This document shows positions 36,051 to 44,149 of a DNA stretch of 46,893 nt, one piece after another. Both the position numbers and the translations under genes were made by a program. This stretch comes from Pseudomonadota bacterium (lineage in GTDB: Bacteria; Pseudomonadota; Alphaproteobacteria; Caulobacterales; Caulobacteraceae). The notes beneath the pieces are model-generated. The model saw nothing but the letters and a program-made list of their open reading frames with translations. It did not search any database and was not told where the DNA came from. Positions within the stretch are counted from its first letter, which is position 1. Each line of letters starts with the position of its first letter. The DNA lies in assembly GCA_023386645.1 (NCBI GenBank), contig JAEWJI010000055.1, positions 1 to 46,893 of the forward strand, written 5' to 3'.

Positions 36051-36217
36051 CATCACAGCGGCGACGGCGAGGCACGGCGAACACGGCGGTGTTCCGTCTT
36101 CCCTCTGCCCCTCTGCCGCTCATCCCCGCCTTCGCGGGGATGAGCGGAATGTTTGATATCCGGAGCAACTTCGCCGTCTCCGCCGTGCCTCGCTGTGATC
36201 GCTGTGATCGCTGTGAA
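36051..36217. repeat. Dyad element with terminal GAGGCACGGCG arms and 9-base tandem repeats
   Basis: The left arm at 36051-36080 contains ATCACAGCG and GCGAGGCACGGCG. Its inverted counterpart CGCCGTGCCTCGC is at 36181-36193 and is followed by three tandem copies of about CGCTGTGAT (36191-36217). The element holds the central hairpin of 36117-36146. It fills most of the 232-base gap between the amidohydrolase gene and dnaX. Confidence 0.65.
36117..36146. repeat. Perfect 13-base hairpin (element G)
   Basis: CGCTCATCCCCGC (36117-36129) and GCGGGGATGAGCG (36134-36146) form a perfect stem around a 4-base loop. The CATCCCCGC core recalls REP-type palindromes common in GC-rich alphaproteobacteria. 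It could also end the amidohydrolase transcript. Confidence 0.7.
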
Positions 36218-36272
36218 GAACCTCCACAGCCCCGTTCGCCTTCCCGCCGCAACGCGGTATGACGATCACACG

Positions 36273-38120
36273 ATGGCCGATCTCGATTCAGACAGCCCGC
36301 CCTGGGAGGAGCCCGAGGCCGAGGAGCGGGATCCCAATACCGAGGACATGTTCGGCTCGCCCGAGCCCGCCGGCCTGCGCGACGCCGAGCCCGAGCCAGC
36401 GGCGCCGGCCCCAACCGCCGAGGCCGCAGCCGCCGAGGCCCCAGCCGAGGCTCCTGCCGCCGACGGCGCCGCCTACACCGTCCTGGCCCGCAAGTACCGG
36501 CCGCGCACCTTCGAGGACCTGATCGGTCAGGAGGCCATGGTCAGGACCCTGACCAACGCCTTCGCCACCGGCCGCATCGCCCACGCCTTCATGCTCACCG
36601 GCGTGCGCGGCGTCGGCAAGACGACCACGGCCCGCCTGCTGGCCCGCGCGCTCAACAACGAGACCGAGAATATCGACCGGCCGTCGCTCCAGCTGACGCC
36701 CCACGGTCGGCACGACGCCGCCATCATGGCCGGCCAGCACATGGACGTCATGGAGATGGACGCGGCGTCGCACACCGGCGTCAACGACATCCGCGACATC
36801 CTGGAAAGCGTCCGCTACGCCCCGGTCGAGGCCCGCTACAAGGTCTATGTGCTCGACGAAGTGCACATGCTGTCGAACCAGGCCTTCAACGCCCTGCTGA
36901 AGACCCTCGAAGAGCCGCCGCCCCACGCCAAATTCATCTTCGCCACCACCGAGATCCGCAAGGTCCCGGTGACGATCCTCAGCCGCTGCCAGCGGTTCGA
37001 CCTGCGCCGCGTCGAGCCCGAAATCCTGGTCGAGCACCTGGCCCGGATCGCCAACCGCGAAGGCATGAAGGTCGAGGCCGATGCGCTCGCCCTGATCGCT
37101 CGCGCCGCCGAGGGCTCGGTGCGCGACGGTCTCTCCTTGCTTGACCAGGCCCTGGTCCAGGCCGAGGCCGGCGAACCGGTGAAAACCGAGGTGGTGCGCG
37201 ACATGCTGGGCCTGGCGGACCGCAGCCAGACCATCGCCCTGTTCGAACAGGTGATGGGCGGGCGGACGCCCGAGGCCCTGGAGACCTTCCGCACCCTCTA
37301 CGGCTACGGCGCCGACCCGGTGCAGGTGATCAACGACCTGCTGGAGCACTGCCACGCGGCCCAGCTGGCCAAGATGCTGGGCCCTCAGGCGACCCGGCTC
37401 CCCAACGACCAGGCCCAGGCGCTGGCGGCGCTCGGCAGCGTGATCTCGGCGGGCACCCTGTCGCGGGTCTGGTCCATGCTGCTGAAAGCGCTCGACGAGG
37501 CCCGGCGCGCCCCGAACCCGGCCGATGCGGTCGAAATGGCCATCGTCCGCCTGGCCTACGCCGCCGACCTGCCCGGCCCCGAAGAAGCGTTGAAGGCGCT
37601 CCAGTCCGGCCAGCCTCTCGGCGGCGGTTCGGGCGGCCATTCCGCGCCGCGCGGAGGCGGGGGCGGCGCCTCGGCCCAGCTCGCGCCTCGCCCCGTCGCG
37701 TCCCCAAGCCTGCCCGATCCCCAGTCCTTCGAACAGGTCGTCGCCCTGATCGGCGAGAAGCGCGAGATCGGCCTCCAGATGGACGTCCAGCGCCACGTGC
37801 GCCTGGTCTCCTTCAAGCCCGGCGCCATCGTCTATGAGAGCGGCGCCGACGCCCCCGTCGACCTGGCCCGCAAACTGGCCTCGCGGCTCAAGGACTGGAC
37901 CGGCCGCACCTGGCTGATCGCCGCCAACGGCCAGGGCGGCGGCGAGACCCTGATCGAACAGGAACGCCGCGCCCGCCGCGACCTCCGCGCCGAGGTCGAG
38001 GCCGACCCCTTCGTAAAGTCTATCCTCGAGGCCTTCCCCGGCGCCACGGTGGGTGAGATCCGCACCCTCGCTCCTGCGGTGACGATGCCCGAAATCCCGG
38101 ACGAGGCGGCGGACGAGTAG
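36273..38120 (+). CDS. dnaX: DNA polymerase III subunit gamma/tau
   Basis: DnaX is the clamp-loader motor and organiser of the replicative polymerase. The product is 615 residues from ATG 36273. An acidic Ala/Pro-rich extension of about 65 residues precedes the AAA+ core (YTVLARKYRPRTFEDLIGQ). Motifs are Walker A GVRGVGKTTTARLL, Walker B VYVLDEVHML, sensor FIFATTE, and SRC at the arginine finger (ILSRCQRFDLRR). The zinc-binding Cys quartet that normally lies between ALN and DAASH is absent, and the stretch from about 126 to 160 has no Cys. The Gly-rich hinge (GGGSGGHSAPRGGGGG) leads to the tau C-terminal domain. The companion genes ybaB-recR are 5.7 kb away on the other strand, not directly downstream. 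Confidence 0.96.
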   Translation: MADLDSDSPPWEEPEAEERDPNTEDMFGSPEPAGLRDAEPEPAAPAPTAEAAAAEAPAEAPAADGAAYTVLARKYRPRTFEDLIGQEAMVRTLTNAFATGRIAHAFMLTGVRGVGKTTTARLLARALNNETENIDRPSLQLTPHGRHDAAIMAGQHMDVMEMDAASHTGVNDIRDILESVRYAPVEARYKVYVLDEVHMLSNQAFNALLKTLEEPPPHAKFIFATTEIRKVPVTILSRCQRFDLRRVEPEILVEHLARIANREGMKVEADALALIARAAEGSVRDGLSLLDQALVQAEAGEPVKTEVVRDMLGLADRSQTIALFEQVMGGRTPEALETFRTLYGYGADPVQVINDLLEHCHAAQLAKMLGPQATRLPNDQAQALAALGSVISAGTLSRVWSMLLKALDEARRAPNPADAVEMAIVRLAYAADLPGPEEALKALQSGQPLGGGSGGHSAPRGGGGGASAQLAPRPVASPSLPDPQSFEQVVALIGEKREIGLQMDVQRHVRLVSFKPGAIVYESGADAPVDLARKLASRLKDWTGRTWLIAANGQGGGETLIEQERRARRDLRAEVEADPFVKSILEAFPGATVGEIRTLAPAVTMPEIPDEAADE

Positions 38121-38130
38121 GCACGGTCTC

Positions 38131-38276
38131 TCCTCCCCATCGCCGCTTGCGATGGGGAGGTGGATCGGCGCTCTTCGCGCCGAGACGGAGGGGCGCTTCC
38201 TTACTTCCTCCGCTTCACCCAGAACCCCTCCACCACCCTTCGGGCGGTCCCCCTCCCCATCTGCGATGGGGAGGAG
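38131..38276. repeat. Composite GC-rich inverted-repeat element C
   Basis: CCTCCCCATCGC-CGCTT-GCGATGGGGAGG (about 38132-38160) on the left is a perfect 12-base stem. CCTCCCCATC-TGC-GATGGGGAGG (38252-38274) is on the right. CTCCACCACCCTTCGGGCGGT lies before the right hairpin, as in element B. It separates the convergent dnaX and xth genes and probably also ends transcription. Confidence 0.8.
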
Positions 38277-38285
38277 AGGCGTGGC

Positions 38286-39059
38286 TCACCCCAGCTCCAC
38301 CCACGTCGGCGCGTGGTCGCTGGCCCGATCCCGCCCCCTCACCTCCCGGTCGACCCCCGCGTCCACCAGCCTCTCCGCCGCCGCCGGCGACAGCAGCAGG
38401 TGGTCGATCCGCAACCCCGCGTCCCGCTCCCAGGCCTGGCGGAAATACTGCCAGAAGGTCCAGGGCGGCGGGTCGCCGGGAAAACGTTCGCGCAGGGCAT
38501 CGGTCCACCCCTGGTCCAGCAACCGCGCATAGGCCGCCCGGCTCTCGGGCTGCAGCAGGGCGTCCTTCTTCCAGGACCGGCTGTTGTAGATGTCGGCCTC
38601 CGTCGGCACGACGTTGTAGTCGCCGGCCAGCACCACCGGCGCCCCGGTCTCGAGCAAGGCCGCCGCGTGCGCGATCAGCCGCTCGAACCAGGCCAGCTTG
38701 TAGTCGAACTTCGGCCCCGGCTGCGGATTGCCGTTGGGCAGATACAGGCAGCCGATCAGCACCCCGTTCACCGCCGCCTCGATATAGCGGCTCTGCGCAT
38801 CGCCCGGGTCTCCCGGCAGGGCCCGCCGGGTGACCACCGGCTCGGCGTCCCGCGCCAGGATCGCCACCCCGTTCCAGCGATGCTCGCCCTTCCAGACGGC
38901 GTGATAACCGGCCTCCGCGATCGCCCTGGCCGGAAACTGGGCGTCCGTCGCCTTCAGCTCCTGCAGGCAGACCACATCCGGCCGCGCCTCCTCCAGCCAC
39001 TCCAGCAGCTTGGCCAGCCGGGTGTTCACTCCGTTGATGTTGAACGTCGCGATCCGCAC
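38286..39059 (-). CDS. xth: Exodeoxyribonuclease III
   Basis: A 257-residue AP endonuclease/3'-exonuclease of the ExoIII family that acts in base excision repair. The metal and catalytic residues are visible: MRIATFNINGVNTRL (N), VVCLQELKATD (E), LYLPNGNPQPG (Y/N), VLAGDYNVVP (D and N), RIDHLLLS (D) and DRASDHAPTWVEL (DH). Length is normal. It starts 40 bases after the acyltransferase gene on the same strand and may be co-transcribed. Confidence 0.96.
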   Translation of the reverse strand: MRIATFNINGVNTRLAKLLEWLEEARPDVVCLQELKATDAQFPARAIAEAGYHAVWKGEHRWNGVAILARDAEPVVTRRALPGDPGDAQSRYIEAAVNGVLIGCLYLPNGNPQPGPKFDYKLAWFERLIAHAAALLETGAPVVLAGDYNVVPTEADIYNSRSWKKDALLQPESRAAYARLLDQGWTDALRERFPGDPPPWTFWQYFRQAWERDAGLRIDHLLLSPAAAERLVDAGVDREVRGRDRASDHAPTWVELG

Positions 39060-39099
39060 CGGGCCTCAACGCCCTGCCTCCGCCCCGGTTCGAAGGCGC

Positions 39100-39708
39100 T
39101 CAGGCCGGCGGCTGGCCGAGGCTCTGCATCAGGGCCGCCTCCTTCTCCAGCAGGCGCTGCGACCGAGCCTTCAAGAGACGGGCCGGGGCGCCGACGTAGA
39201 TGCCCCATTCCGGCAGGGACTTCGTCACCATAGCCTGGGCGCCGACGGCCGAGCCCTCGCCGATCGCGACCCCGGGCATGACGATCGAGGCCGATCCCAC
39301 GATGACGTGGCGACCCAGATGGATCGGAGCGGTATGCACGTTCAGGAACTCGCGCGGCACCGTCGGGTTGGTCAGCGCCCGTCCGGTGTAGTCGTCGGAC
39401 GCGGAATACAGCGACACCCGCTGCGACAGGCCGGCGAAGTCCTCCAGCGTCACACCGCCCGCGCACGACACGAAGCAGTAGCCGCCGATGTGGATGTAAG
39501 AGCCGAGTTTGAGGTGGCCGCTCGCCGCCGCGATGGTCGTGTAGCCGTCGATGCGGACGTTATCGCCGATCTCGATGTTCTCGAACGACCGGCCGCCCAG
39601 GCCGATGAACGTGCAGTTCCGGGCCACCATCACGTTTCGGCCGACCGCGCCGAAGCCCATGTCGCGCAGGTCGTCGCTGCCGTAGTAGCCGGGATTGAAT
39701 GGGGTCAC
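39100..39708 (-). CDS. Hexapeptide-repeat acyltransferase (LbH family)
   Basis: A 202-residue left-handed beta-helix acyltransferase, CysE/LacA/WbbJ type. The repeated hexapeptide pattern is clear (IEIGDNVRIDGYTTIAA, LKLGSYIHIGGYCFVSC, IHLGRHVIVGSASIVMPGV, AIGEGSAVGAQAMV) and ends with YVGAPARLLKARS. HTAPIHLG holds the likely catalytic His. The open frame reaches 39912, but its upstream part is a translation of the tRNA-Gly gene on the other strand. The GTG at 39708 with GGAGG 7 bases upstream is the real start. Acetylation of a sugar in surface polysaccharide synthesis is the usual role; the acceptor is unknown. Confidence 0.9.
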   Translation of the reverse strand: MTPFNPGYYGSDDLRDMGFGAVGRNVMVARNCTFIGLGGRSFENIEIGDNVRIDGYTTIAAASGHLKLGSYIHIGGYCFVSCAGGVTLEDFAGLSQRVSLYSASDDYTGRALTNPTVPREFLNVHTAPIHLGRHVIVGSASIVMPGVAIGEGSAVGAQAMVTKSLPEWGIYVGAPARLLKARSQRLLEKEAALMQSLGQPPA

Positions 39709-39823
39709 CCGCGGTCCTCCGTCCGATCGACAGCCTAGCCGCCACATCGCCGGGCGAAAAGCCGAAGGCCGCAGAGAGGCGTTGAGGCTGACGGCTCGAT
39801 CCGCTATCCGTCGGGCCGGCTCC

Positions 39824-39897
39824 GCGGGCGTGATGTAGTGGTAGCCTGAAAGCTTCCCAAGCTTTTCGTGCGGGTTCGATTCCCGCCGCCCGCTCCA
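39824..39897 (+). tRNA. tRNA-Gly (anticodon CCC)
   Basis: The 74-base gene folds as a cloverleaf. The acceptor stem GCGGGCG pairs with CGCCCGC and is followed by T and an encoded CCA. The anticodon stem AAAGC/GCTTT encloses the loop TTCCCAA with anticodon CCC at 39856-39858. The T arm GCGGG-TTCGATT-CCCGC is perfect, and the variable loop is 4 bases. The D stem has one mismatch (ATGT/GCCT). It decodes GGG. Confidence 0.93.
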
Positions 39898-39915
39898 GCC
39901 GCTCCCCGACACGAA

Positions 39916-39943
39916 GGGGGCGGCGCCCTGGGACGCCGCCCCC
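39916..39943. terminator. Terminator hairpin between tRNA-Gly and the TraB/GumN gene
   Basis: GGGGGCGGCG (39916-39925) and CGCCGCCCCC (39934-39943) form a perfect 10-base stem with an 8-base loop. CGTTCTCC follows on the plus strand. It lies between convergent units and could serve both. Confidence 0.75.
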
Positions 39944-39963
39944 CGTTCTCCGGTTCCTCGGTT

Positions 39964-40935
39964 CTACTGGCGCACGGCCTCGACGCCGCGCTGGGCCAGG
40001 ATGGCCTGGACGCTGTCGTCGCCGGTCAGATGGGCGGCGCCCACGGCGATGAAGGCCGTGCCCGAGCCTTCCAGCAGGGTCTGGATCTGGTCGGCCCAGT
40101 CGGTGTTGCGGTGGACCAGAAGAGCCTCATAGACCTCCGGCGCGTCGGTTTTCATCTCCGCGACCACTGTCTGGTTCAGGCCCTCGACGTCGCCGGTGGA
40201 CCAGTCCTCGACCATGCCGTCCAGGATGGTCGCCGCGTTTTCGAAGTCCTCCAGCGTCTCGCGCAGGAAGCCGAGCTGAACCTCCTCCGACATTCCGGCC
40301 AGGATGCGCACCTGCTTGTCCAGGGTCTCGAAGCCGTGCACCGGTTTGCCGGCCGCCTCGGCGCGGGCCTTCAGCACCAGCTCGACGCCGGAGTTCGGGT
40401 CGTAGCCGGCCTTGGCGAGCGGCGCGACCGACAGGGTCAGGCCGGCGAACCAGGGGCGGAAGACGTCCATTTGCTGGCCGCTGGCGCCGATGGTCGCGGC
40501 CGCCGCGTCCAGTTCGGCGAACTCCTCGGCCGTCAACAGGGACGACAGCGGTCGGTCCGGCGAGATCCCGTGCTGCTGGATCAGCGGCAGGATGGCGGCC
40601 TGGTCGTCGGGGTTGGAGATCTCGAACCAGATGTCCGAGGCGCTGTCGAAGGCGGCGTCGACCTTGGCCGAGCCCCAGGCGGTGTCGGGCTTCAGCACAT
40701 GGACGGTGCCGAACAGATAAAGGGTCGAGTCCTCGTCGCGTATGACCCACAGGGCAGGACCGTCGCCCTCGGCCGGGACGACGCCGGAAGAGACGGCGGG
40801 GGCTTCAGCGGCCTGGGCCCAGGCGCGGGCGGGAGAGCCGGCCAGGGCGACGACGAGGCCGACGCCCAAGGCGGCGCCCAGCGCCAGGCGGCTGGCGTCG
40901 GCGGCGATGGACCGGAGGCGGTTCGAGAAGGTCAT
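39964..40935 (-). CDS. TraB/GumN family protein, exported
   Basis: A 323-residue protein of the TraB/GumN (PF01963) family. The N-terminus has a long signal segment (LGAALGVGLVVALAGSPARA). Landmarks are LYLFGTVHVLKPD, the SGVELVLKARAEAAG block with GVE, HGFETLDKQVRILAGMSEE, and FIAVGAAHLTGDDSVQ near the end, each holding family His/Glu residues that suggest a metal-dependent hydrolase. ATG 40935 has AGGAG 7 bases upstream. It follows the XRE gene by 23 bases on the same strand and so is likely the third gene of that operon. Confidence 0.9.
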   Translation of the reverse strand: MTFSNRLRSIAADASRLALGAALGVGLVVALAGSPARAWAQAAEAPAVSSGVVPAEGDGPALWVIRDEDSTLYLFGTVHVLKPDTAWGSAKVDAAFDSASDIWFEISNPDDQAAILPLIQQHGISPDRPLSSLLTAEEFAELDAAAATIGASGQQMDVFRPWFAGLTLSVAPLAKAGYDPNSGVELVLKARAEAAGKPVHGFETLDKQVRILAGMSEEVQLGFLRETLEDFENAATILDGMVEDWSTGDVEGLNQTVVAEMKTDAPEVYEALLVHRNTDWADQIQTLLEGSGTAFIAVGAAHLTGDDSVQAILAQRGVEAVRQ

Positions 40936-40958
40936 GTGATACTCCTTTGGTGACGGTT

Positions 40959-41147
40959 CTATTCAGTGAAGATGGCTTCGATCGGCTGTTCGAAGACGCG
41001 CGCGATCTTGAAGGCGAGGGGCAGGGACGGGTCGTAGCGGCCGGTCTCCAGGGCGTTGACGGTCTGGCGCGAGACGCCGAGCTGTTCGGCCAGATGGGCC
41101 TGGCTCCAGTTGCGCTCGGCCCGCAGGACCTTGAGGCGGTTGTTCAT
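40959..41147 (-). CDS. XRE-type helix-turn-helix regulator, short form
   Basis: A 62-residue protein that is nearly all one Cro/C1-type helix-turn-helix: LRAERNWSQAHLAEQLGVSR, then QTVNALETGRYDPSLPLAFK and IARVFEQPIEAIF. It belongs to the short family that pairs with small multi-helix membrane proteins, as it does here (10-base gap to the gene upstream). It probably represses its own operon; candidate operators lie at 41617-41686. Confidence 0.93.
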   Translation of the reverse strand: MNNRLKVLRAERNWSQAHLAEQLGVSRQTVNALETGRYDPSLPLAFKIARVFEQPIEAIFTE

Positions 41148-41157
41148 GAGCGAGCCC

Positions 41158-41613
41158 TCATCGGCGCCGCCACCACCACCAGACCCAGACGATCATGTAG
41201 CCCAGCACCATGCAGGACATCAGGGCGAAGGCGCCGCTGGCCGCATAGGCGGCCGGATCGGTGCGGCCGTAGATGGCCGGCAACTGGACTTCATCCGCTT
41301 GAGGCAGGGCCGCCAGGATCATGACGATGCCGGCGACGCACATGCCGGCCGTGCCGCCCCAGTACCAAGCCGCCTTGTGGGCCTCGCGTGCGGCCTCGTC
41401 GATCGACCGCATCCAGGCGGCGCCGATCCAGAGCGAGCCGATCATGCAGACCACCGCGAACGGCGCCATGACCCAGAGCATGGCGTCGTCGCGCGTGATG
41501 GAGCCATGACCGACCATGAAGCCGACCCCCACGCCGGCGATGAACAGCACGATCAGCATCGCGATGGCCCCGAGCACCGACAGGCCGAGGACACGGACAA
41601 GTTTCTTACTCAT
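41158..41613 (-). CDS. Four-helix membrane protein paired with the XRE regulator
   Basis: A 151-residue protein with four predicted membrane helices (LVRVLGLSVLGAIAMLIVLF; LWVMAPFAVVCMIGSLWIGA; WYWGGTAGMCVAGIVMILAA; AFALMSCMVLGYMIVWVWWW) and a terminal WRRR. The frame begins at 41625, but MSKKLVRV at 41613 is the more natural start. Small membrane proteins adjacent to short XRE regulators are common and mostly uncharacterised. It is the first gene of a three-gene unit with the XRE and TraB/GumN genes. Confidence 0.75.
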   Translation of the reverse strand: MSKKLVRVLGLSVLGAIAMLIVLFIAGVGVGFMVGHGSITRDDAMLWVMAPFAVVCMIGSLWIGAAWMRSIDEAAREAHKAAWYWGGTAGMCVAGIVMILAALPQADEVQLPAIYGRTDPAAYAASGAFALMSCMVLGYMIVWVWWWWRRR

Positions 41614-41646
41614 TTCGACAAGCACCCCTGTCTGTTTGACAAGGAC

Positions 41647-41686
41647 GCTTTACGAAGCCGCGTAGAGGTTGTCAAGCGCCCTTGTC
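41647..41686 (-). promoter_or_regulatory. Promoter and candidate operator of the membrane protein-XRE-TraB operon
   Basis: On the minus strand TTGACA (41675-41670) and TAAAGC (41652-41647) are separated by 17 bases, a good sigma-70 pair. The -35 is embedded in the near-palindrome GTCAAG-CGCC-CTTGTC (41671-41686). Two more GACAAG half-sites lie downstream at 41638-41643 and 41617-41622. Binding by the XRE protein is inferred. Confidence 0.6.
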
Positions 41687-41797
41687 GTTTTGTGCAGGAC
41701 GTTTGACCTGGGGGAAAAATCCGCCTCCCGAAAACAGGGTGTGGACCGTGTGAACCATCCTGCCGACCCGGCGGAACCCGGGCCGATCCGCGCGCCG

Positions 41798-43015
41798 TCA
41801 GCCGGCGTCGGGCGCGACCAGTTCAGGCCGGGTGATCGGACGCGGGGCCTGTTCGACGGGCGCGAGGGACGGGAGCTCGCGGCCCTCGTGATCGACGTGA
41901 AGGTCTTCGAACCGGCGGGCCGACACCATGACCTGGCTCTCCAGCGAGCCGACGAACTGGTTGAACTTTCCGACCGCGCCTTCCAGCGCCTTGCCGACCC
42001 CGGCGGCGTGGGCGCCCATGACCGAGAGCCGCTTGTAGAGCTCCTTGCCCAGCGCCGCGACCTGCTCTGCGTTCTTGGCCTGCTCCTCGGCCCGCCAGCC
42101 GTAGGCCACCGCCTTGCACAGGGCGAACAGGGTGGTGGGCGTGGCGATCAGGACCCGGGCGTCCATCGCCTGGGTGATGAGGTCGGGCTCGTGATCCAGG
42201 GCCGCGCACAGGAAGCTCTCGCCGGGCACGAACATGACGACGACGTCGGGGCTGGGCTTGAACTGGTCCTGATAGGCCTTGGACGACAGCTGGCGGACGT
42301 GGTTCTTCATGCTGGCGGCGGTGCGCATGGCCACGGCGCGGGCGCGGGCCTCCTCGTCACCCTCGGCCTCGTCGGCGAAGGCCAGCGGCACCTTGGCGTC
42401 GATCACGAACATGCCGCCGCCGGGCATGCGCACGATGAAGTCCGGCCGTTGCTGGCGGCCCTGGTCGTCGGCGGCGGAGGTCTGTTCAGTAAAGTCGAAG
42501 CGACCGGCCATGCCGGCGGCCTCCAGCACGTTCCGGCAAGTCTGCTCGCCCCAGCGCCCGCGCCGGCCGGTGTTGCCCTTCAGCGCCTCGGTCAGGCGAC
42601 GCGCCTCGTTCTGGGTGGCGGTGGAGGCGCTCATCAGCAGCTGCAACTGCTCCTTCAGCCCGCCGGTCTCCTCACTGCGGGCCTTCTCCAGCGCGGCGAC
42701 GTGCTCCTGAAACGCCTTCAGGGTCTCGGCAACAGGCTTCAGTTGTGCGTCCATCCGCTCACGGGCGACACGGTCCTGGGCCTGGAAGGTCTCGGTCGCG
42801 CGGGTGACCAGCTGCTCGGCCACGGCTTGGGCCGACTGCGCCGCCTGGGCCTTGAGGAACTCCGCCATCGAATGGCGGCTCTCCTCGATGACCTGGATCT
42901 TCGCCTCGGCCCCGGCCAGAGCGCCCCGGGCCTTCTGCCAGCCGAGGAAGGCCCAGACGAAGCCGAGCGCGAACAGGACGGCGATGACGCCGAGGATCGG
43001 GACGAGCGCGTTCAT
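41798..43015 (-). CDS. rmuC: DNA recombination protein RmuC
   Basis: A 405-residue RmuC-family protein that limits recombination at inverted repeats. An N-terminal membrane segment (VPILGVIAVLFALGFVWAFL) is followed by a long coiled coil (about 30-135), then the nuclease-like PD-(D/E)xK core: RGRWGEQTCRNVLEAAGM, RPDFIVRMPGGGMFVIDAKV and DVVVMFVPGESFL. The tail is Pro-rich. The gene is downstream of recR on the same strand with a 144-base gap that contains repeated GTGTAC (near 43070-43085). Confidence 0.95.
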   Translation of the reverse strand: MNALVPILGVIAVLFALGFVWAFLGWQKARGALAGAEAKIQVIEESRHSMAEFLKAQAAQSAQAVAEQLVTRATETFQAQDRVARERMDAQLKPVAETLKAFQEHVAALEKARSEETGGLKEQLQLLMSASTATQNEARRLTEALKGNTGRRGRWGEQTCRNVLEAAGMAGRFDFTEQTSAADDQGRQQRPDFIVRMPGGGMFVIDAKVPLAFADEAEGDEEARARAVAMRTAASMKNHVRQLSSKAYQDQFKPSPDVVVMFVPGESFLCAALDHEPDLITQAMDARVLIATPTTLFALCKAVAYGWRAEEQAKNAEQVAALGKELYKRLSVMGAHAAGVGKALEGAVGKFNQFVGSLESQVMVSARRFEDLHVDHEGRELPSLAPVEQAPRPITRPELVAPDAG

Positions 43016-43159
43016 GCTCCGTTCCTTAGCGGGAGTCGGGGCCGGATGGGCAGGCGGAATTTTTTTCGAGTGTACTTTGTGTACATTTTCAAAAGAGACG
43101 CGGTCGGTTCATTCGTCGTCTCTCTAGCTCGACCGTGCGTCAGAATCGGTCGTTCCGGA

Positions 43160-43762
43160 TCACGCCGGCCTTCGCGCCCGAAGCGCCTGGACGATGGTGC
43201 CGTCGTCGAGCCAGTCCAGTTCGCCGCCCACGGGGACGCCCCGGGCCAGGCTGGTGACCTCGACGCCCGAGCCCGCGAGGCGTTCGGCGAGATAGTGGGC
43301 GGTGGTCTGGCCGTCGACGGTGGCGGGCAGCGCCAGGACGATCTCGCGCACCCCGCCGGAGCGGGCGCGGCCGTCCAGCTCGGCGGCGCGGATGGCGTCG
43401 GGGCCGATGCCGTCCAGCGCCGACAGCAGGCCGCCCAGCACATGGTATTTGCCGCGAAAGGCGCCGGACCGCTCCATGGCCCACAGGGCGCCGGCCTCCT
43501 CGACCACGCAGAGCAGGCCGTTGTCGCGGCCCCCGTCCGAACAGATCGAGCAGGGATCGCGGGTGTCGGGCGCGCCGCAGACGCTGCAAGAGGTCACCCG
43601 GGCGGCGGTCTCGGCCAGCGACGCGGCCAGGGGCTCCAGCAGCTGTTCGCGGCGCTTGAGCAGGGCCAGCGCCGCGCGGCGGGCCGAGCGGGGCCCGAGC
43701 CCCGGCAGCTTGGCGAGAAGGCCGATCAGTCGCTCGATTTCAGGTCCGGCTGAGGCGGCCAT
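43160..43762 (-). CDS. recR: Recombination mediator protein RecR
   Basis: A 200-residue RecR that works with RecF and RecO to load RecA at gaps. An N-terminal helix-hairpin-helix (LAKLPGLGPRSARRAALALL), a Cys4 zinc finger (SCSVCG and PCSICSD), the Toprim domain (LLCVVEEAGALWAMER, GKYHVLGGLLSALDGIGP) and the C-terminal Walker B-like part (LALPATVDGQTTAHYL, LARGVPVGGELDWLDDGTI) are all complete. It starts 13 bases after ybaB, so the two form the usual operon. Confidence 0.97.
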   Translation of the reverse strand: MAASAGPEIERLIGLLAKLPGLGPRSARRAALALLKRREQLLEPLAASLAETAARVTSCSVCGAPDTRDPCSICSDGGRDNGLLCVVEEAGALWAMERSGAFRGKYHVLGGLLSALDGIGPDAIRAAELDGRARSGGVREIVLALPATVDGQTTAHYLAERLAGSGVEVTSLARGVPVGGELDWLDDGTIVQALRARRPA

Positions 43763-43775
43763 GCGGGCGGGCGCC

Positions 43776-44105
43776 TCAGAACAGCTTGGGCATGCCGGGG
43801 ATGTTCATGCCGGCCATGGGGCCCGCGGCCTCGCGCATCAGGGCGTTGTTGACCTCGTCCAGGCGACGCTTGGCGTCGGCGTGGGCGGCGATGATCAGGT
43901 CGGCCAGGATCTCGCCCTCGCCTGGCTGCATCAGGCTGTCGTCGATGGTGACGGCGGTGATCTCGCCGGGGCCCTTGAGGGCGACGGAGACGAGGCCGCC
44001 GCCCGAGGTTCCTTGGGCGGTCGATTCGGCCATTTTCGCCTGGGCTTCCTGCAGCTTCTGCTGCATCGCCTGGGCCTGCTGCATGAGGGCGTTGAGGTCT
44101 TTCAT
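43776..44105 (-). CDS. Nucleoid-associated protein YbaB/EbfC
   Basis: A 109-residue YbaB/EbfC DNA-binding protein. It starts MKDLNALMQQAQAMQQKLQE at 44105, the family N-terminus, and continues with the beta sheet (GGGLVSVALKGPGEITAVTI) and DLIIAAHADAKRRLDEVNNA. The open frame extends to 44276 through a repeat element and is not coding there. It forms an operon with recR. In many bacteria dnaX lies directly upstream, but here it does not. Confidence 0.95.
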   Translation of the reverse strand: MKDLNALMQQAQAMQQKLQEAQAKMAESTAQGTSGGGLVSVALKGPGEITAVTIDDSLMQPGEGEILADLIIAAHADAKRRLDEVNNALMREAAGPMAGMNIPGMPKLF

Positions 44106-44149
44106 GGGCGGGAAGATAGGGGGTTCGAGGCCGGAGCGGTAGCCGGCAG

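Noticed and set aside
36117..36217. CRISPR array
   Set aside because: The repeats are three 9-base units without spacers, and no cas genes are present. No CRISPR array was seen anywhere in the window.
39709..39912. N-terminal extension of the acyltransferase frame (ending at 39912)
   Set aside because: It translates the tRNA-Gly gene in antisense and lacks a start signal. GTG 39708 with GGAGG upstream is better.
41647..41686. Phage repressor-type operator marking a prophage
   Set aside because: No phage structural or integration genes are nearby; the short XRE type fits a chromosomal regulator-membrane protein pair.
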